Below are positions 36,641 through 48,401 of a DNA stretch of 64,000 nt, in pieces (within the stretch, counting starts at the first letter, position 1; each line of letters starts with the position of its first letter). The translations under genes were made by a program, and so were the position numbers. This DNA comes from Austropuccinia psidii. Taxonomy: Eukaryota > Basidiomycota > Pucciniomycetes > Pucciniales > Sphaerophragmiaceae. The notes beneath the pieces are model-generated. The model was given only the letters and a program-made list of their open reading frames with translations. It did no database searches and was not told the DNA's origin. Where the stretch lies: assembly GCA_023105745.1 (NCBI GenBank), contig JALGQZ010000014.1, forward strand, positions 8,179,888-8,243,887. Reading direction: 5' to 3'.

Positions 36641-38095
36641 CTTATTGATTTAAGGAATACTTTTTCAGTCCTGTTCCGAAAAACGAATGTGAAAATTTAA
36701 ATATCCATGAAAAAAATTTCCTTGATCTTCATGAAATAAAATTTTTCTTCATCAATCTTGAGCTTGGTTTTGTCTTGGAAACAATTTTGAGAAATTTTGA
36801 GAAATTTTTAAAAAATTCTAACGAGAATCCGAAAAGCACGCGCCGAAATACTGCAGTTGTAGCGGGTCTCGCCTCTCGGGTATATGTCGAACTCCATCCG
36901 GGTAGCCATAGCCCATCAGTCCAGGTGGGCAAATGGGCGGAGCATGCCACATGGCCCCACCCAGCAATAAAGGAGGTGGCAATCCATGACAGGAAATTTT
37001 CGATGGACCTCGCACTTTTTTTCAATTTGGACCTTGAAGGGACTTCTTATTTAAGAATTTCTCTTTTTTTCCTTTCCCAAAAAAGAACAACTTTCCTTTG
37101 TTTAATTGATTTGTTTGGCTTGTTATTGTTCCCTTGACTTTTTCCCTTAAATATATTAAAAAGACATCTTTTAAATCGTTTTAAATATATGTTTGTACAA
37201 CCCATAAGATCCATTTTTGCATTTATCTATTAAAAAAAGAAATATTCTCAAAATATCACTTATAAAATTAATGGAGGGACTTGCTTACAGATCTATAGGT
37301 ACAACATAGAAATTTGCCCCAATTTATTTCTCAAATATCAATTGATTGAAAATGAGATTTGATACAAGAATAAATTTTATTTCAAAAAAAAAATAACTAA
37401 TGATTTATTTCCTATTCCTTTTCATTATTGTTTGAAATAATCTTTAAGCTCACTCAAATAAAAGAAGTGCCCCTGCCTCTTGATAAAAACCTTTCAAGAG
37501 ATTTTGTATTATTATAAGATTACGTGATTTGACTTTAGGCCAAAAAATAATTATATTTAGCATTCATAAGAATAACTACTTGTTCTCCACTTACTAATTC
37601 TCAAAAGGTTTTTTTTTTGTAATCTTGAAAGATATTTACAAATCTAATAATTTAAAGGACCTAATCTTTTTACTCTTGGCAATCAATTTGGTAAGGTAAT
37701 AAATCCGTCCCATAAAATAATTGGCTTATAAGACAAATTACTGTCGATTGGTGTTTCCTGTTAATTTAGTCAGCCAAGACGTTAAAAGGTGTAAAGTGAA
37801 CAACAATCAAGTCGATGGAAGTCTCTGATCTTCCTTCTGAGAGAGAGACTGCAGGGGGCACTGTGGGATGACCTTTGAAAAGCTGTAGGAGCTCTACTTG
37901 AAAGGCATTTGGAACAAGGGAAAAAATAAAAACAGCGCAAATGATTATATACCAAATTTACCAACTATACTGAATATAGATAAAAAACTACAAAACGATC
38001 AATAGGAATCTAGGAAAACTTATTCTATACATGAAGAAAAAGTTGTTCAATACATTTTACTAATTCATTACAAAGAGATCCGTTTAAAAAAGAAA
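36641..38095. other. Intergenic DNA between TatD-type gene and helicase
   Basis: This holds the helicase promoter (36641 upward) and the 3' flank of the TatD-type gene. A 170-bp GC-rich island at about 36835-37000 stands out from the AT-rich surroundings and is open on both strands for 65-120 codons. I recognise no protein or RNA in it. A second, milder GC patch is at 37795-37920. No TATA box can be singled out. Confidence 0.5.
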
Positions 38096-39291
38096 TTAAT
38101 CTAATTGAAAGTTTTTCCAATTTATTTCAAGTTGATGTATGCATCTTTCTAAAGTCCAACCCTTAACTTCTAAGATGATTTCAATTATTCGAATAATTTG
38201 TTGATCAATCAATTTGGGTTGATCAGACCAATCGCTTTCAACCAATAATCGATCATTGGGCGTATATTTAATGAGGTCATGTAGCTTTGAAATATTCTTA
38301 TTTTCGAATAATACAAAGGCAAAGGAAAAATAAAGAGTATTTGGAAATAGTTTGACTGCCCTCTTTAAGACTTCAACGGATACGAAAGCAGAATGCCAAC
38401 AGATGTGAATTCCATGCTCCTGATCATCTATGGCCGATGGTTTGGATTCCGTTGAAAGAATTGATTTTCTTTGACGTTTACTAAGTTGTTTAGCTCCAGT
38501 CAGTTTAGCTCCCCAACGTTTTTCTAATCGTTGGAGTAATTGAATGATTTGATCTTGACAGTGTACGCCATGCAGACTAACGTTCTTAGATAGTCTAACA
38601 GCCAAATCTAGTTGGGCTTCCAAAACAGCTAGTTGATGGTCAATTGGAATTTTCAAGCCACTCTTTAAAAAGCTGCCATCGGAAAGTTTGAACTGAAAAG
38701 AGAAAGCCTTATCGAGACCAACTTCTCCCAAGAGACTAGTGGGCTCACTTTCGAGTCTTAGCTTGAGGTGAGAGAGAAATTCATTAAAATTCACTGGATC
38801 TGGAAGTAAATGAATATGATCTTCAACCCATTGCTTCTGTTTTTCGTTTTCGCCAAACAAACCACAATAGTGACTTGAACGGTCCACTGGATTGGAGATT
38901 GAGACCGTTGCACAAAACCAAGGGTGCAAGCCAAAAGCGGGAATTATTTTCGATGGTTGAAGATTGAAAAGCTTCTCGGTTATCTCTTGAGAAGAAAGAG
39001 AGGAAGACATAATGCAGAGCTAGTTTTCAAGCACAAAAAATAAGGGTAATGTTCAGAAGAGGACGGCGCATTTTCATCTGAAGATTTTACAAGGGCATCG
39101 ATACTTGAAGGCAGAATCAAATTTTCATCGAATGAGCTGAACTCAACTTGTCCCACTTGCAGTTGGCTGATTTCGGAAGCCACCTGCTCTAGGTTGCTTT
39201 CCTCTGCTGCATCGCTTGGATGACAATGAACATCGACTAATTTATCGAGAAAAGGTTCGAAAACTTCAGGAGGAATCGGTGGCGATGCCAT
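38096..39291 (-). CDS. TatD-family metal-dependent hydrolase (Scn1-like)
   Basis: TatD-type deoxyribonuclease/amidohydrolase fold protein, closest in plan to fission yeast Scn1 (Cut9-interacting). Exon 1 is 39291-39091 and exon 2 is 39019-38096; the 71-bp intron (GTAAAA...TAG) joins SSIDAL to LCIMSS in phase. The total is 374 aa. Expected metal ligands are all present: HCH at residues 22 and 24, GEVGLD Glu166, SLHGVH His217, ICWHSAF His276, VESDW Asp330. FGLHPWF at 96-102 is the family's GxHPW motif. An insertion between residues 230 and 270 is Lys/Ser-rich and probably a loop. It lies head-to-tail with the helicase, 1.46 kb upstream of it. The substrate is unknown; nuclease activity is family inference. 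Confidence 0.93.
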
Positions 39292-41671
39292 GGAATTAGT
39301 TTCGTCCTTGAAAGATTACTTGAACCAGACAAATCAAAGATTCAATAGACCCAATAATCCAATCAATGCTTGCCAAGTTGGTTACTTCCAGCCTGATCTC
39401 ACTACAAAACTTGAGCAGATGCTATCACTTCTCATGAGAACTGAGAGCAAGAAACCACAAATTCAATCAATCAACGCAGGATATGCAGTCAATTTACAAT
39501 TTTGCAGCATACCACAAAACCTCTTCATTTTTCAATAAATCCGTACTTGGCACTTTCAACCTACTTAACTCGAAAAGTTGAATAAAATAAATCTGAAGCA
39601 ATTGTTGAAAACTAAACCTTAATAAATTACAAAGAAAAACAATTTTCAATTTGAAAGATATTATACAAAAGAATAACCGATAAAATTTACTTGAGAATTA
39701 TTATTTTTGGAAATGTAGATTGTCATATAAAAAAAGAAAGAAGTTATTCATAAATTGTGAGTTTTAAAAAATTAATAAACAGGAAGTGATTTAAAAATTC
39801 TCATGAAATTTATAATTTCAAGTTATGACACAATGTTTTATTTGAAAAAAAAAGTCGAATAAGAAATAAAAACAGTTTTGAAATTATTACCATTAGGAGA
39901 GAAAAAAGTACTCAAATCAAGTCATTTTTTATTTCCATAGAGTTTTTTTTGAAAGTTACTTTAAAAGAAAACTCATGGGAAAATGATACTAATAAAATAG
40001 AACTGATCAACTTAGTGGATAATAGCATACATTCCAGTATTTGGTTATATTGGTTTTAATACTGGCATTTGATCTTTTAGGGTCAAGATGCTTGGCTCCA
40101 AAGTGCTTTAGCTCTAAGAACCAGGCCAGAACACCCCAAATTTGTTTTTTATATTTAGAAACATTTTATGCTACACTTCTCATCAGAAAACTGCAAGAAA
40201 GCCCTTTTGTATTGAAATACAATTCCAACTTGTCATTGATGAAGACTCACATTGTTCTTGAAAAGGAAACAGAGATTCTTTTTGGGTAAAATGAAAGTCA
40301 AGGTTCCTTCTCTAAATATCAACTTAATGATTAAATTTAAATTACAACAGTAAACTAACATATATATTTAATTTAGATTTCATGTTTGTATTAGAAAACA
40401 CATATCATTTTTTATGTAAATTTTCTCCAAAACCTAAAACATCTGATATCAGAAGAAAAAATTCATGACAGTTACTTCTATGAAGAATTGGATACAATAC
40501 ACCAAAATAATAACAAAAATTAAAATCTAAATTGAATCTCGAGATGTAGAATACGTAATAATTATGGTCAAATTATTTTTCTTACAGAACTGGAAGTATT
40601 TAATTAAATAATAATCCTAAAAAATCTAATTTATTTCATGGAAACCAAAAGATCTCATAATAGTTTTTATGCTCATGAGCAAAAAACAATAAATGAAAAT
40701 GAGTTTTAAATTTTGAATTAAGTTTCATAATTTTAAAGTTTGAAATAAGAAATTGTATTAATAATTACAAAAATACTCTACTCATTCAATTTAGGCCTGT
40801 TTTGAACTTTTGGTAAGCTTAATATACCCTCAAATTACACAACACCTACTAGCTTGAAGTAATAATTATTAGCCTATTGGTCAATATAATTAATTAAAAC
40901 ATGAACTGAGGGAAAATTAAGATTTTAAATCGTAAATTACTAAGAAACTCCCGCCTGTTTTTATGTAAAGGAAACAAAAGTGGCCTAAATCCTACATTTA
41001 CACAAAATTTAAAACCTTAATTTAAAATTTTTTGAGAAAAATTATTCAGTTCTGAGTGGATAAATAAATTGTTTTCCTGAAGGAAATTAATAAATTAAAT
41101 TTGTACACTGTATAGTTCTTTTTAAAATATATCAGCTACAATTTGATTCTCAAACCAAAAGTTACTATCTTTTTTCAAAAAAAAACTAAAATACTTTATT
41201 GAAACTGTAGATAATTTTATTATGGTTATGAAAGAGATTATGGGAATAAAAGGAGAAAAAATAAAGAAGCTTCAGAAAAAACAGATATTTAGAAGTTCCA
41301 AGGGTCAGATATTTATGATAAAATAGAAAAGAGGAAAGTGTCTTAACTAGAAGCTTATATCTAAAACTTCTCCTTGAAAATTATGGTTTTTTCAAAAATA
41401 ATGCAAAAATAGAACAAATATTACACAATTTGAATATAGTGAAGAATAAATTAACTCTTTTTATCAATAAATTTAGTAACCTCTTCATGGCTTCTGAAAT
41501 ATCAAAGCTCAAATATTAGGAAAATTCTCAAACAAAACAATATTAAAAACAGATGTGCACTTTTCAGAAGGTCATTCACAATGTACATAGTTTGGGTCTG
41601 GCTTGAACCTGGGACCAACCTTATTATATGTGCTGATTGGTTTGGAAAATAATTAGAGAAAAATCTCAACT
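39292..41671. other. AT-rich intergenic DNA upstream of the TatD-type gene
   Basis: No gene seen. An 82-codon plus-strand frame starts at 39290, inside the same CCATGG that holds the TatD start codon on the other strand. I regard it as chance. The rest is AT-rich without long frames. The three bases ACT at 41669-41671 are the left target duplication of the transposon that follows. Confidence 0.55.
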
Positions 41672-41721
41672 CACAACTGGCAAGCAGCTGACGCTGCGCT
41701 CTGCAGCGTTGTCCTGACGCT
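41672..41721 (+). repeat. Left terminal inverted repeat with internal hairpin
   Basis: Fifty bases matching the inverse of 48352-48401. Inside is a perfect hairpin, ACGCTGC-loop-GCAGCGT (41691-41709, 5-base loop). The CpG-containing bases of this end are TpG or CpA in the right end. Confidence 0.92.
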
Positions 41722-41940
41722 CCTTGCCCAATTAACCCCGCGCAACGCCTAATGCACAAGCATAACCATCCAATTCTTTGTCAGGGGTGAGCAAGACCTC
41801 ATCAACTATGCCCATTGGTTAGTGAACCAACCACCGCAAACAATTATCTCCTATTTATTTTTGAAAATTATTTCTTAATTAATCTCTTCTATGTTTTCAG
41901 CTAATTCTTTTTGACTGTCAAGGCTTTTTTTACATTACTG

Positions 41941-42390
41941 TCAACCCAACTTTTTTTCTTGACCATCAAAAATCAATAGTTTGCTGTTAGATTAATTTTG
42001 ATTTGCTTTGTTTTTCATTTTTAAAACATTTTTTCTTCTAAATTGGTTTTCAGTCGACTTTCTTAACAACCCTGACTATGCTTTTTCAAATTCCTTCAAG
42101 TTGATTTTTTTAACTATTAAAATCAATTAGTTTTTCCTCAAGTGCTTTCAAATCAACCTTCTTTTTAACCATTAAAAACAAACTATTACCACTTTATATC
42201 AATTTCAAATCAACTTATTTTTTTGACTAAAAAAACTGGTTTTATTTGAATTTACTATTGAATCAACTTCTCTCTTAACAATCAAGAATCAAACTTTTGT
42301 TTTAACTTCATCTCAAGTTGATTTCTCTCAACCATTACAATTAATTGATTTTTCAAAACACTTTTGAATGACCTTTTTATCAACCTCAAA
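41941..42390 (+). repeat. Left subterminal repeats, period about 53 bp
   Basis: Eight degenerate copies of a unit like TCAA-TCAACTT-T-rich-AACCATTAAAAATCAA, starting near 41941, 42051, 42095, 42148, 42204, 42259, 42311 and 42364. Spacing from the third copy on is 52-56 bp. In CACTA elements such repeats bind the accessory transposition protein. The last copy overlaps the transposase start. Confidence 0.72.
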
Positions 42391-42396
42391 GTAGCG

Positions 42397-45351
42397 ATGG
42401 AAATCTTTTATTGCCCTCATTGCATTAAATTTGATTTTACGGATCAGAATGGCAAGAAAACTCAAGGTGTCCTGGTTTCTCGTAGGACTTGTAATCGCCA
42501 TTGGTCCAAATATTGCCAATCTGACCAGCTTTTATCCAATAGCATTTCAAAAGAAACCATCTCAGAACCTTATCATTCAAAGGAGAACCAGCAGCCACCA
42601 GATTGGAATCAAGAAACTCAAAACAAAGATCACTGTATGGAGCAGACTTTTGTTTAATTAATTTTCAAGTTTATTTGATTGTTTATTTATTTTGAGTAAA
42701 TAGGATTTACTGAAAATTTCTATCCAACAGGCCTTTTTTTTGCTTTATGGCTTGGCTATATGTTGTTGATGGAATCAGCTGAGAAAAGTGTCAAATAGCT
42801 TGAAACTACATTGTTTCCATAATCAATCTTTCAAAGCGACTAACCAATTGTAATCCTATTCAGCAGCACATTCCCAAAGATGTGCAAACCATTATTAAAA
42901 AACTTGACCTTACTCCTGAACTCCATCAACTTGTTTGTTGTCCAAAATGCTACTCAAAATATGATATTGACACAGCACCCTTTGAGTGTTGATACAAGAA
43001 TTTCTCAACATCTCTTCAATGTGGTGTGGCTTTGTTCCACCCAATTTATTTTATGAGACCTTTATGTCATGTTAAAAGGATTTTGATGCACTATTCAAGA
43101 CCTCAACAAGCTCACAAAAATCAAAAGCCGTTCTCAGTATATGTGACCCAAGATTTTTCCAAGTGGCTAAGGTGGTTTATTCCTCAGTGTGAAGAATCAA
43201 TTGAACAGTGGAGAATGTCTTTAGTTACCTCAACTGATGCTATTTATGATTATCAGCAATCACCAGCATTGAGGGCCCTCTACCCCAACTCTCAACAAAA
43301 AAATGATGCTATGGTGCTAGAGCTAGCATTTAGCTTATTTACTGATTGGTTTAATCTGCTTTCAAACAAGGCTGCTGGAAAAAAAGTATCTCTTGGAGTT
43401 CTAGCCCTAAACTGCCTTACCCTTCCACCTACAAGTCGATGGAAGCCACAAAACACATTCATTTCAGGCCTTGTTCCAGAACCCATTCAGCCAAATATGG
43501 TCACTATTAACAACATTCTAAGCGTTTTTATTAATTAATTGATCCGGCTAGAACCCAGTATAGTTATTCAAACCCCACAATATCCTCAGGGTCGTAGGGT
43601 TTTTGTGTGTGTTGGCTGCTTATTAGGGGACTTGGTAGCTAAGCATAAAGTTGCTGGTTTTGCTTCTCATTCAGCTACTCAGTTTTGTTCTTGGTGTGAT
43701 AGTCCTAAATCTGATATTCAACAACTGCAAGTGGGAAGATTACGACAAAAGAGGTTGGTTAAAGACTACTCACAAGCATTTAAAGACCTGAAGAACAAGG
43801 CTGAACATACCAGGATGGTGAAGAAAAGTGGAATTAGATGGTCTGAGCTAAATTGGCTTGATTATTGGGATACCGTGCACATGATACCCATTGGGATTAT
43901 GCATAATTTGTTTGAAGGGATCCTTCAACATCATTTCAGGAATTTATGGAAGTGGGATTTTGAAAAAGTTGAACTCAATGAAAATGAGGATCAAGAACAC
44001 GATTCAGGGGACAATTGTGAAATTCAGGATGGCAATACATCAGCTCAAGCAGGTCTCTCATGGTAGAAAGCTAACAAGATGATGTCAGCTTTGTCAAATG
44101 TCAAGGTTCCATTTGGTGTCACTTGCATCCCACGATGGCTGGGACAGGCAAAGGAGGGAAAAATTAAGGCAAGTGAATGGCAGTCACTGTTCTCAATCTA
44201 TTTACCACTAACAGCAATCGATATACTTCTTGGAGATATTGACAAGCTCTTGGAAAAGCCAAATGAAACTGGTAAGACCTGCATTTTGATCAACAACTTT
44301 TCTGCATTGGTGGCATGCACACACATTTTGGAAGCACAATCAATCAGAAATGACCTCTCCTTGCGATTTGGGGAAGAGTATTGGAATTACTGTGAAGCCT
44401 CAAGAACTCTATTTCCTGGCTATACAATCAACCCCAACCATCACTATGCCTTGCATATTGAAATGCAGCTCAAGTGGTGGGGACCTTTGAATGGAGTTTT
44501 GGAATTTTCAGGTGAGAGATTAAATGGGATTCTGCAACAAATTCAGACTTCAGGGAAAGTTGGTGAGTGAGGCCAGTATTCATTCAGTTTGAGTCAATGT
44601 CTAACCAATTTTATTTCAAAAGGGAAATTTGGATCAACAATCATGAAATCCTTTTGTCAATGGCAATGACTGATGAGGAAAGATGACTGGGACATTTCAG
44701 AGCCAAAAAAAGAAACCCAGGAATTGGATTTTGAAATTGATCGGAACACATACATGCAGCTGCTATTGCATTTGCAAAAGACAACACCAAATCTTTGTGA
44801 TTACTCTCAAATACCACACCCAGAAGGCGCAAAAATATTCCTCAACTATGCAAAAGAGCTATCATCAATTAGGAAAGATGGGTATTTAATTGGTAGTTTG
44901 GAACCAAACAATCTCATTCATTATATTTCACCACATCAGATCCGATTTGGGAGGGTTGTTAATATTCTGAATGTGATGACCAAAGCTTCAAAAGATGAAC
45001 TACTGGTGGTTCAGAAATTGGACAAGGCACAAACTCAGTGGGATTGAGAACAATGGTGGAAACAAGTATTTGAAAAGGTTATGGTCATGCATTTAAGTGA
45101 CACCAATCAAGTCGAAATAGTCCCAAAATGTCATATCTTAGGGACGTGTGCATATAGAGATCTGCCAAAAGGCTCTATGGGTTGTAAACAGCACAGTGTT
45201 TTGGTGCAGCTTATTAAAAAAGGTGGACATGGAAACCAATGAATGTGCGTTTTTATACTCCAAAAATCGTAACCCAGCTCTTTATATTCACTTTGCACCT
45301 CTCAATTTAACAAATTTTACTCTAAAGGCATACTTTACCCTGCTGACATGA
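42397..45351 (+). pseudogene. Tnp2-type CACTA transposase (decayed)
   Basis: From ATG 42397 an N-terminal zinc-finger-like segment (FYCPHC ... RRTCNRHWSKYC) ends at 42657. 42720-43025 is badly broken. The core, 43026-44555, lies in one frame interrupted by two stops (43536-43538 and 44064-44066): KPFSVYVTQDFSKWL, ELAFSLFTDWFN, GCLLGDLVAKHKVAGFASHSATQFCSWC, and DYWDTVHMIPIGIMHNLFEGILQHH. These are the hallmarks of the rust Tnp2 family; candidate acidic residues are the Asp in TDWFN and GDLVA and the Glu in LFEGIL. A GTGAGT at 44561 is a likely intron donor. The last part, 44600-45351, has several stops and shifts. It would bind the element ends and cut and join DNA in the nucleus if intact. 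Confidence 0.86.
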
Positions 45352-45939
45352 TCTGACATTTGTTTTTTTTGAAATATTTTTCTAATTTACCATCCTATCT
45401 AGAAAGTCATTGCTTTATAATTTATTGACAGTCTATTTACAATCTACTTACACTTCATGTATCAAGCATTCAACCAATTGGCTAATTCAAATTCCCATGT
45501 TTCTTGAAATCATCAAACCATTAGAAAAATAAATATATCAATTTGTACACATAAAAAACACAAAGGCTTAGTGGAGATTAACAAAAATAAAAATTAACAC
45601 AACATAAACTGCCTTTGGCCTTTTTTATTCCGGGCACTTCATTCCCATAGGTTTTCCTCTATCCCGTCCAATCTCCACTTTGCCCTTCCCAATCTTGTAT
45701 CCCAAGCATCAGACATCACCACATCTTGACCAACCTCATTGCTTTGACCATTTTAATTACTATATTCTTCCTTTGATAGCTCCACATCACTTTCTTCTCC
45801 ATTGTATATGAATTCCTCTTCCAACACCACATTAAGCATCTAAATCCACACTTACATCACCCAAACTACTTGCATTACTATCCCTCTTGCTACTTTCAGG
45901 GGTCCCAGGGTCAATTTTGTAATTCTTAATGGTTGACTC
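45352..45939. other. Spacer between convergent transposon genes
   Basis: 588 bp between the tails of the transposase and the accessory gene. It is AT-rich at 45360-45600. 45650-45930 is open on the minus strand in pieces, rich in Ser/Asp codons, and may be the eroded C-terminus of the accessory protein. Confidence 0.5.
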
Positions 45940-47483
45940 CTAGTACTTGTAATTAAAACTCAGGTTGCCAAGTATTTCATTGGGGTGCTGCTTGGTGCCA
46001 GGCAGTAAATCTTTTACTGGAATGAAGGCAACCTCTGATAAATCTGCAACTACAAGTTTTTGTGAGTGGTCTTTCTCATTAAACCATTCAGGTCGGTAAA
46101 AGTCAATAGGAATGTTTTTAGGAATTTTCTCAAATTCGGAAATGATTGGGATCTTGGGCCTTCTGCGAATTTGTTGTTGTGATCTGTGACCCATCATACC
46201 CTCAACTTCTTTGATTTTGCAGTCCAGTCTTTGAAAGAATGCAGTTGCACTATCAGATTGGTAAGCAAGTGTTTTGAACACATAAATACCAGCCTTTGAA
46301 TTGTACTCGTCATTTCTATGAGCATTGAAATCTGATGCAATGATCTGATACCTTTTGGCGTAATTGTGTGAAACCAAAAAAGTGTAACGGCGATCAGGTA
46401 ACTGTTTTGAAACATCCCCTTGGTCAGTGTTATTTTCTTTGATACTTTTACCAAATAAAAGCTTACTTGTTGTCTTGCCCATTGTACTACTTTTCTCTCC
46501 ACATCTCACATAGCCCATCCCTTCTCTCGAGCTTCTTTTTTGAACTTTTTGGCCAATAAATAGTGGACTTAGTGATCATATTTCGTACTGAGAAACCCAA
46601 GGTCACTACAGTAAATCAGGTTAGCACGCATATATTGATAGGCCCCACTGCATGCAATTTGGCGAAACGTCATCAAGGCCACAATATGACATGCACCATT
46701 GTACAGCAAATCCGGTGCTTCTTCCAGGTCAGGTGCCTAGACTTGAATTCCAAGCTTAGCAAGCATTTCATGAACATATGTAATGTAGAAATCCTGCATG
46801 TTGATGATGTTTTTACCTATTTTTCTTTTTCCAGAACGTGCGTTGCATAATTTTTGGACCTGGGTTTCATTGATCAGCTTAAAACCTTGAGAGTTTTGTG
46901 CCACACTTTGAACTTCTTCAACACTTGAAAATCGCTGGTAAAATTCCTTCAGTAATTGTTTATCTGGAGCTGTTGGAAATGCTCCTGGTGTGAGCATCCC
47001 CCACAAAAGCTTAATGTGTATGTATAATGCCTCCTAAAAATATTATATCAAAATCAGTTGTCTGAATTCATACTTTAGTAATGTATCTCCCACCTTTGTG
47101 TATTTGAAGTCAGGTAGTGCATCTTGCATCAACATTTGGATTGGATTGCACCTTACTGACAAGGCAGCTCTGCTTTGAGGAAGATGGGGATTTGGGGTTT
47201 GTCAAGTTGGTTTTCTACTGCTACCTATATTTGAAGATTGAGCTACTGGAAGTTGATTCTGAAAACTCTTGCGACACCCTTTCCCTTTGTCTTTTGTCTT
47301 GTTGTTACTCTCCGAAGCCAAAGGATTATTTTTGGCTGCTGCCTCATCTTCTGCCTGCTGCATCAATCTTGCAATCACTTCATCATGTTGAGAGATTGTA
47401 TTCTTCATTTGTTCAAACTTGGCCAGGTGCAACAAACTTCCTTTGGAAGGTGGGTGATAGGAATTATTATGGGGAAAGCTCAT
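45940..47483 (-). pseudogene. CACTA accessory gene, unknown function
   Basis: A minus-strand gene opposite the transposase. Pieces in order: 47483-47202 starts MSFPHNNSYHPPS, with a predicted helix (LAKFEQMKNTISQHDEVIARLMQQAEDE) and a Lys/Ser-rich tail. 47040-46737 contains IHIKLLWGMLTPGAFPTAPDKQLLKEFYQRFS and SGKRKIGKNI. 46680-46520 continues (IVALMTFRQIACSGAYQY) without a clean frame. 46518-45940 has ASDFNAHRNDEY and IPIDFYRPEWFNEK. I recognise the pattern as a protein that travels with this transposon type in basidiomycetes, but not its function. By analogy with plant TnpA it could bind the subterminal repeats; that is inference. A stop at 46737 and the unresolved joins make it a probable pseudogene. 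Confidence 0.62.
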
Positions 47484-48351
47484 TATAGTTAATGGTTGTA
47501 AAGAAAAAGATTTTATTTACAAAAATGGTGTGAATTGGGTGGGTTTGGGTAATAAAAAGAAGACAAAAACTTGTTTCACCACTAGTATTATAAGAAAAAG
47601 CTTTGTAGATAAATCAGATGTAATTAATGATTCTAGAGTTTGAAATAGTTTTGGAATTAATCAAAAAAGGTCAAAAATTTAATATTTCTAAGAATTCTAT
47701 GCAAATCAAGTTGAAAGCTAAACCAGTAGCAAATTAATGAAATTTGCAAAGATGATCAAGGTGTGAAAAATTAGGAGGGGGGGTATAACAGCAAGGGCTA
47801 GAAGGAACCCCATGCTATAAGTAAGCATCTTTTGGTTGGTGGCAATTTAGTTTCTGAATTTCCTAAAAAAGGCTTCATTCTAAAGCCTTTCTGAGACATC
47901 CCTTAGTACATAATGTGTAATGTTCTTGAAAACCTCATGTTTAACAATCTTTCTTTCAGACTAATTATTTGAGCAATAGCTAAAAAAAAAGCTGAGGAAT
48001 ACAATAAAAGTTTTTCTTTGAAATCCCTTAGTACTCTTGCAAAACATTTTTGAACACAAGAGGTTTAACAAGCAACGGCTGAAAAAGACGTTGAGAAGTA
48101 AACCAAGTCAAGCTCCTTTTGAAATTCTTTGCATCCTCAAATTTTCCAAGGGAACCTTGAATGTTTTAGCTTCTTAGAAATACACTTTGGCTTTATTGTC
48201 ATGAAATTTCCAACCGCTTATGCGGGGTGAGGCAATAAAAATTCAATTTTTGTTTGTTTGAATCTATGAAACCTGACTTTGTCAAGAGAACACAAAGGGA
48301 GTTTTGCGTTATTGGATGCTAACACAAACGCAACCCTAGTCAAACTTGTGC
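47484..48351. repeat. Right subterminal region with a two-copy repeat
   Basis: Promoter side of the accessory gene. A unit starting ATCCCTTAGTAC and ending GTTTAACAA occurs at 47898-47947 and again at 48023-48070, each followed by a similar AGCAA...GCTGA stretch, about 124 bp apart. It differs from the left subterminal repeat. No gene is seen. Confidence 0.6.
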
Positions 48352-48401
48352 AGTGTCAGGACAATGCTGCATCCCGCAGCATCAGCTGCTTGCCAGTTGT
48401 G
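48352..48401 (-). repeat. Right terminal inverted repeat with internal hairpin
   Basis: Inverse of the left end. Its hairpin reads ATGCTGC-loop-GCAGCAT, so both arms changed while pairing was kept. The first 20 bases from the tip are identical to the left end. Confidence 0.92.

Larger units (their letters stand above)
41672..48401. mobile_element. Complete CACTA-like DNA transposon
   Basis: This 6730-bp element starts CACAACTGGCAAGC and ends with the inverse. It has terminal inverted repeats of about 50 bp (six mismatches) and a 3-bp duplication ACT at 41669-41671 and 48402-48404. A CACxx end, 3-bp duplication, Tnp2-type transposase, subterminal repeats and a second gene all fit the CACTA/EnSpm superfamily. 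The transposase runs rightward and the accessory gene leftward, tail to tail. In-frame stops in the transposase suggest it cannot move itself, though its ends could still be used by a relative. Confidence 0.92.

Noticed and set aside
36890..36910. Possible tRNA B box in the GC-rich island
   Set aside because: Spacing is one base off the consensus and no cloverleaf can be drawn around it.
39290..39538. 82-codon plus-strand frame starting in the same CCATGG as the TatD-type start codon
   Set aside because: CCATGG gives an ATG on both strands by symmetry; the protein has no recognisable feature and lies in the promoter of the TatD-type gene.
41590..41640. tRNA-like or SINE-like B box (GGTTCAAGCC on the minus strand)
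   Set aside because: The flanking T-stem pairs only partly and no A box, acceptor stem or anticodon arm can be formed at the right distance.
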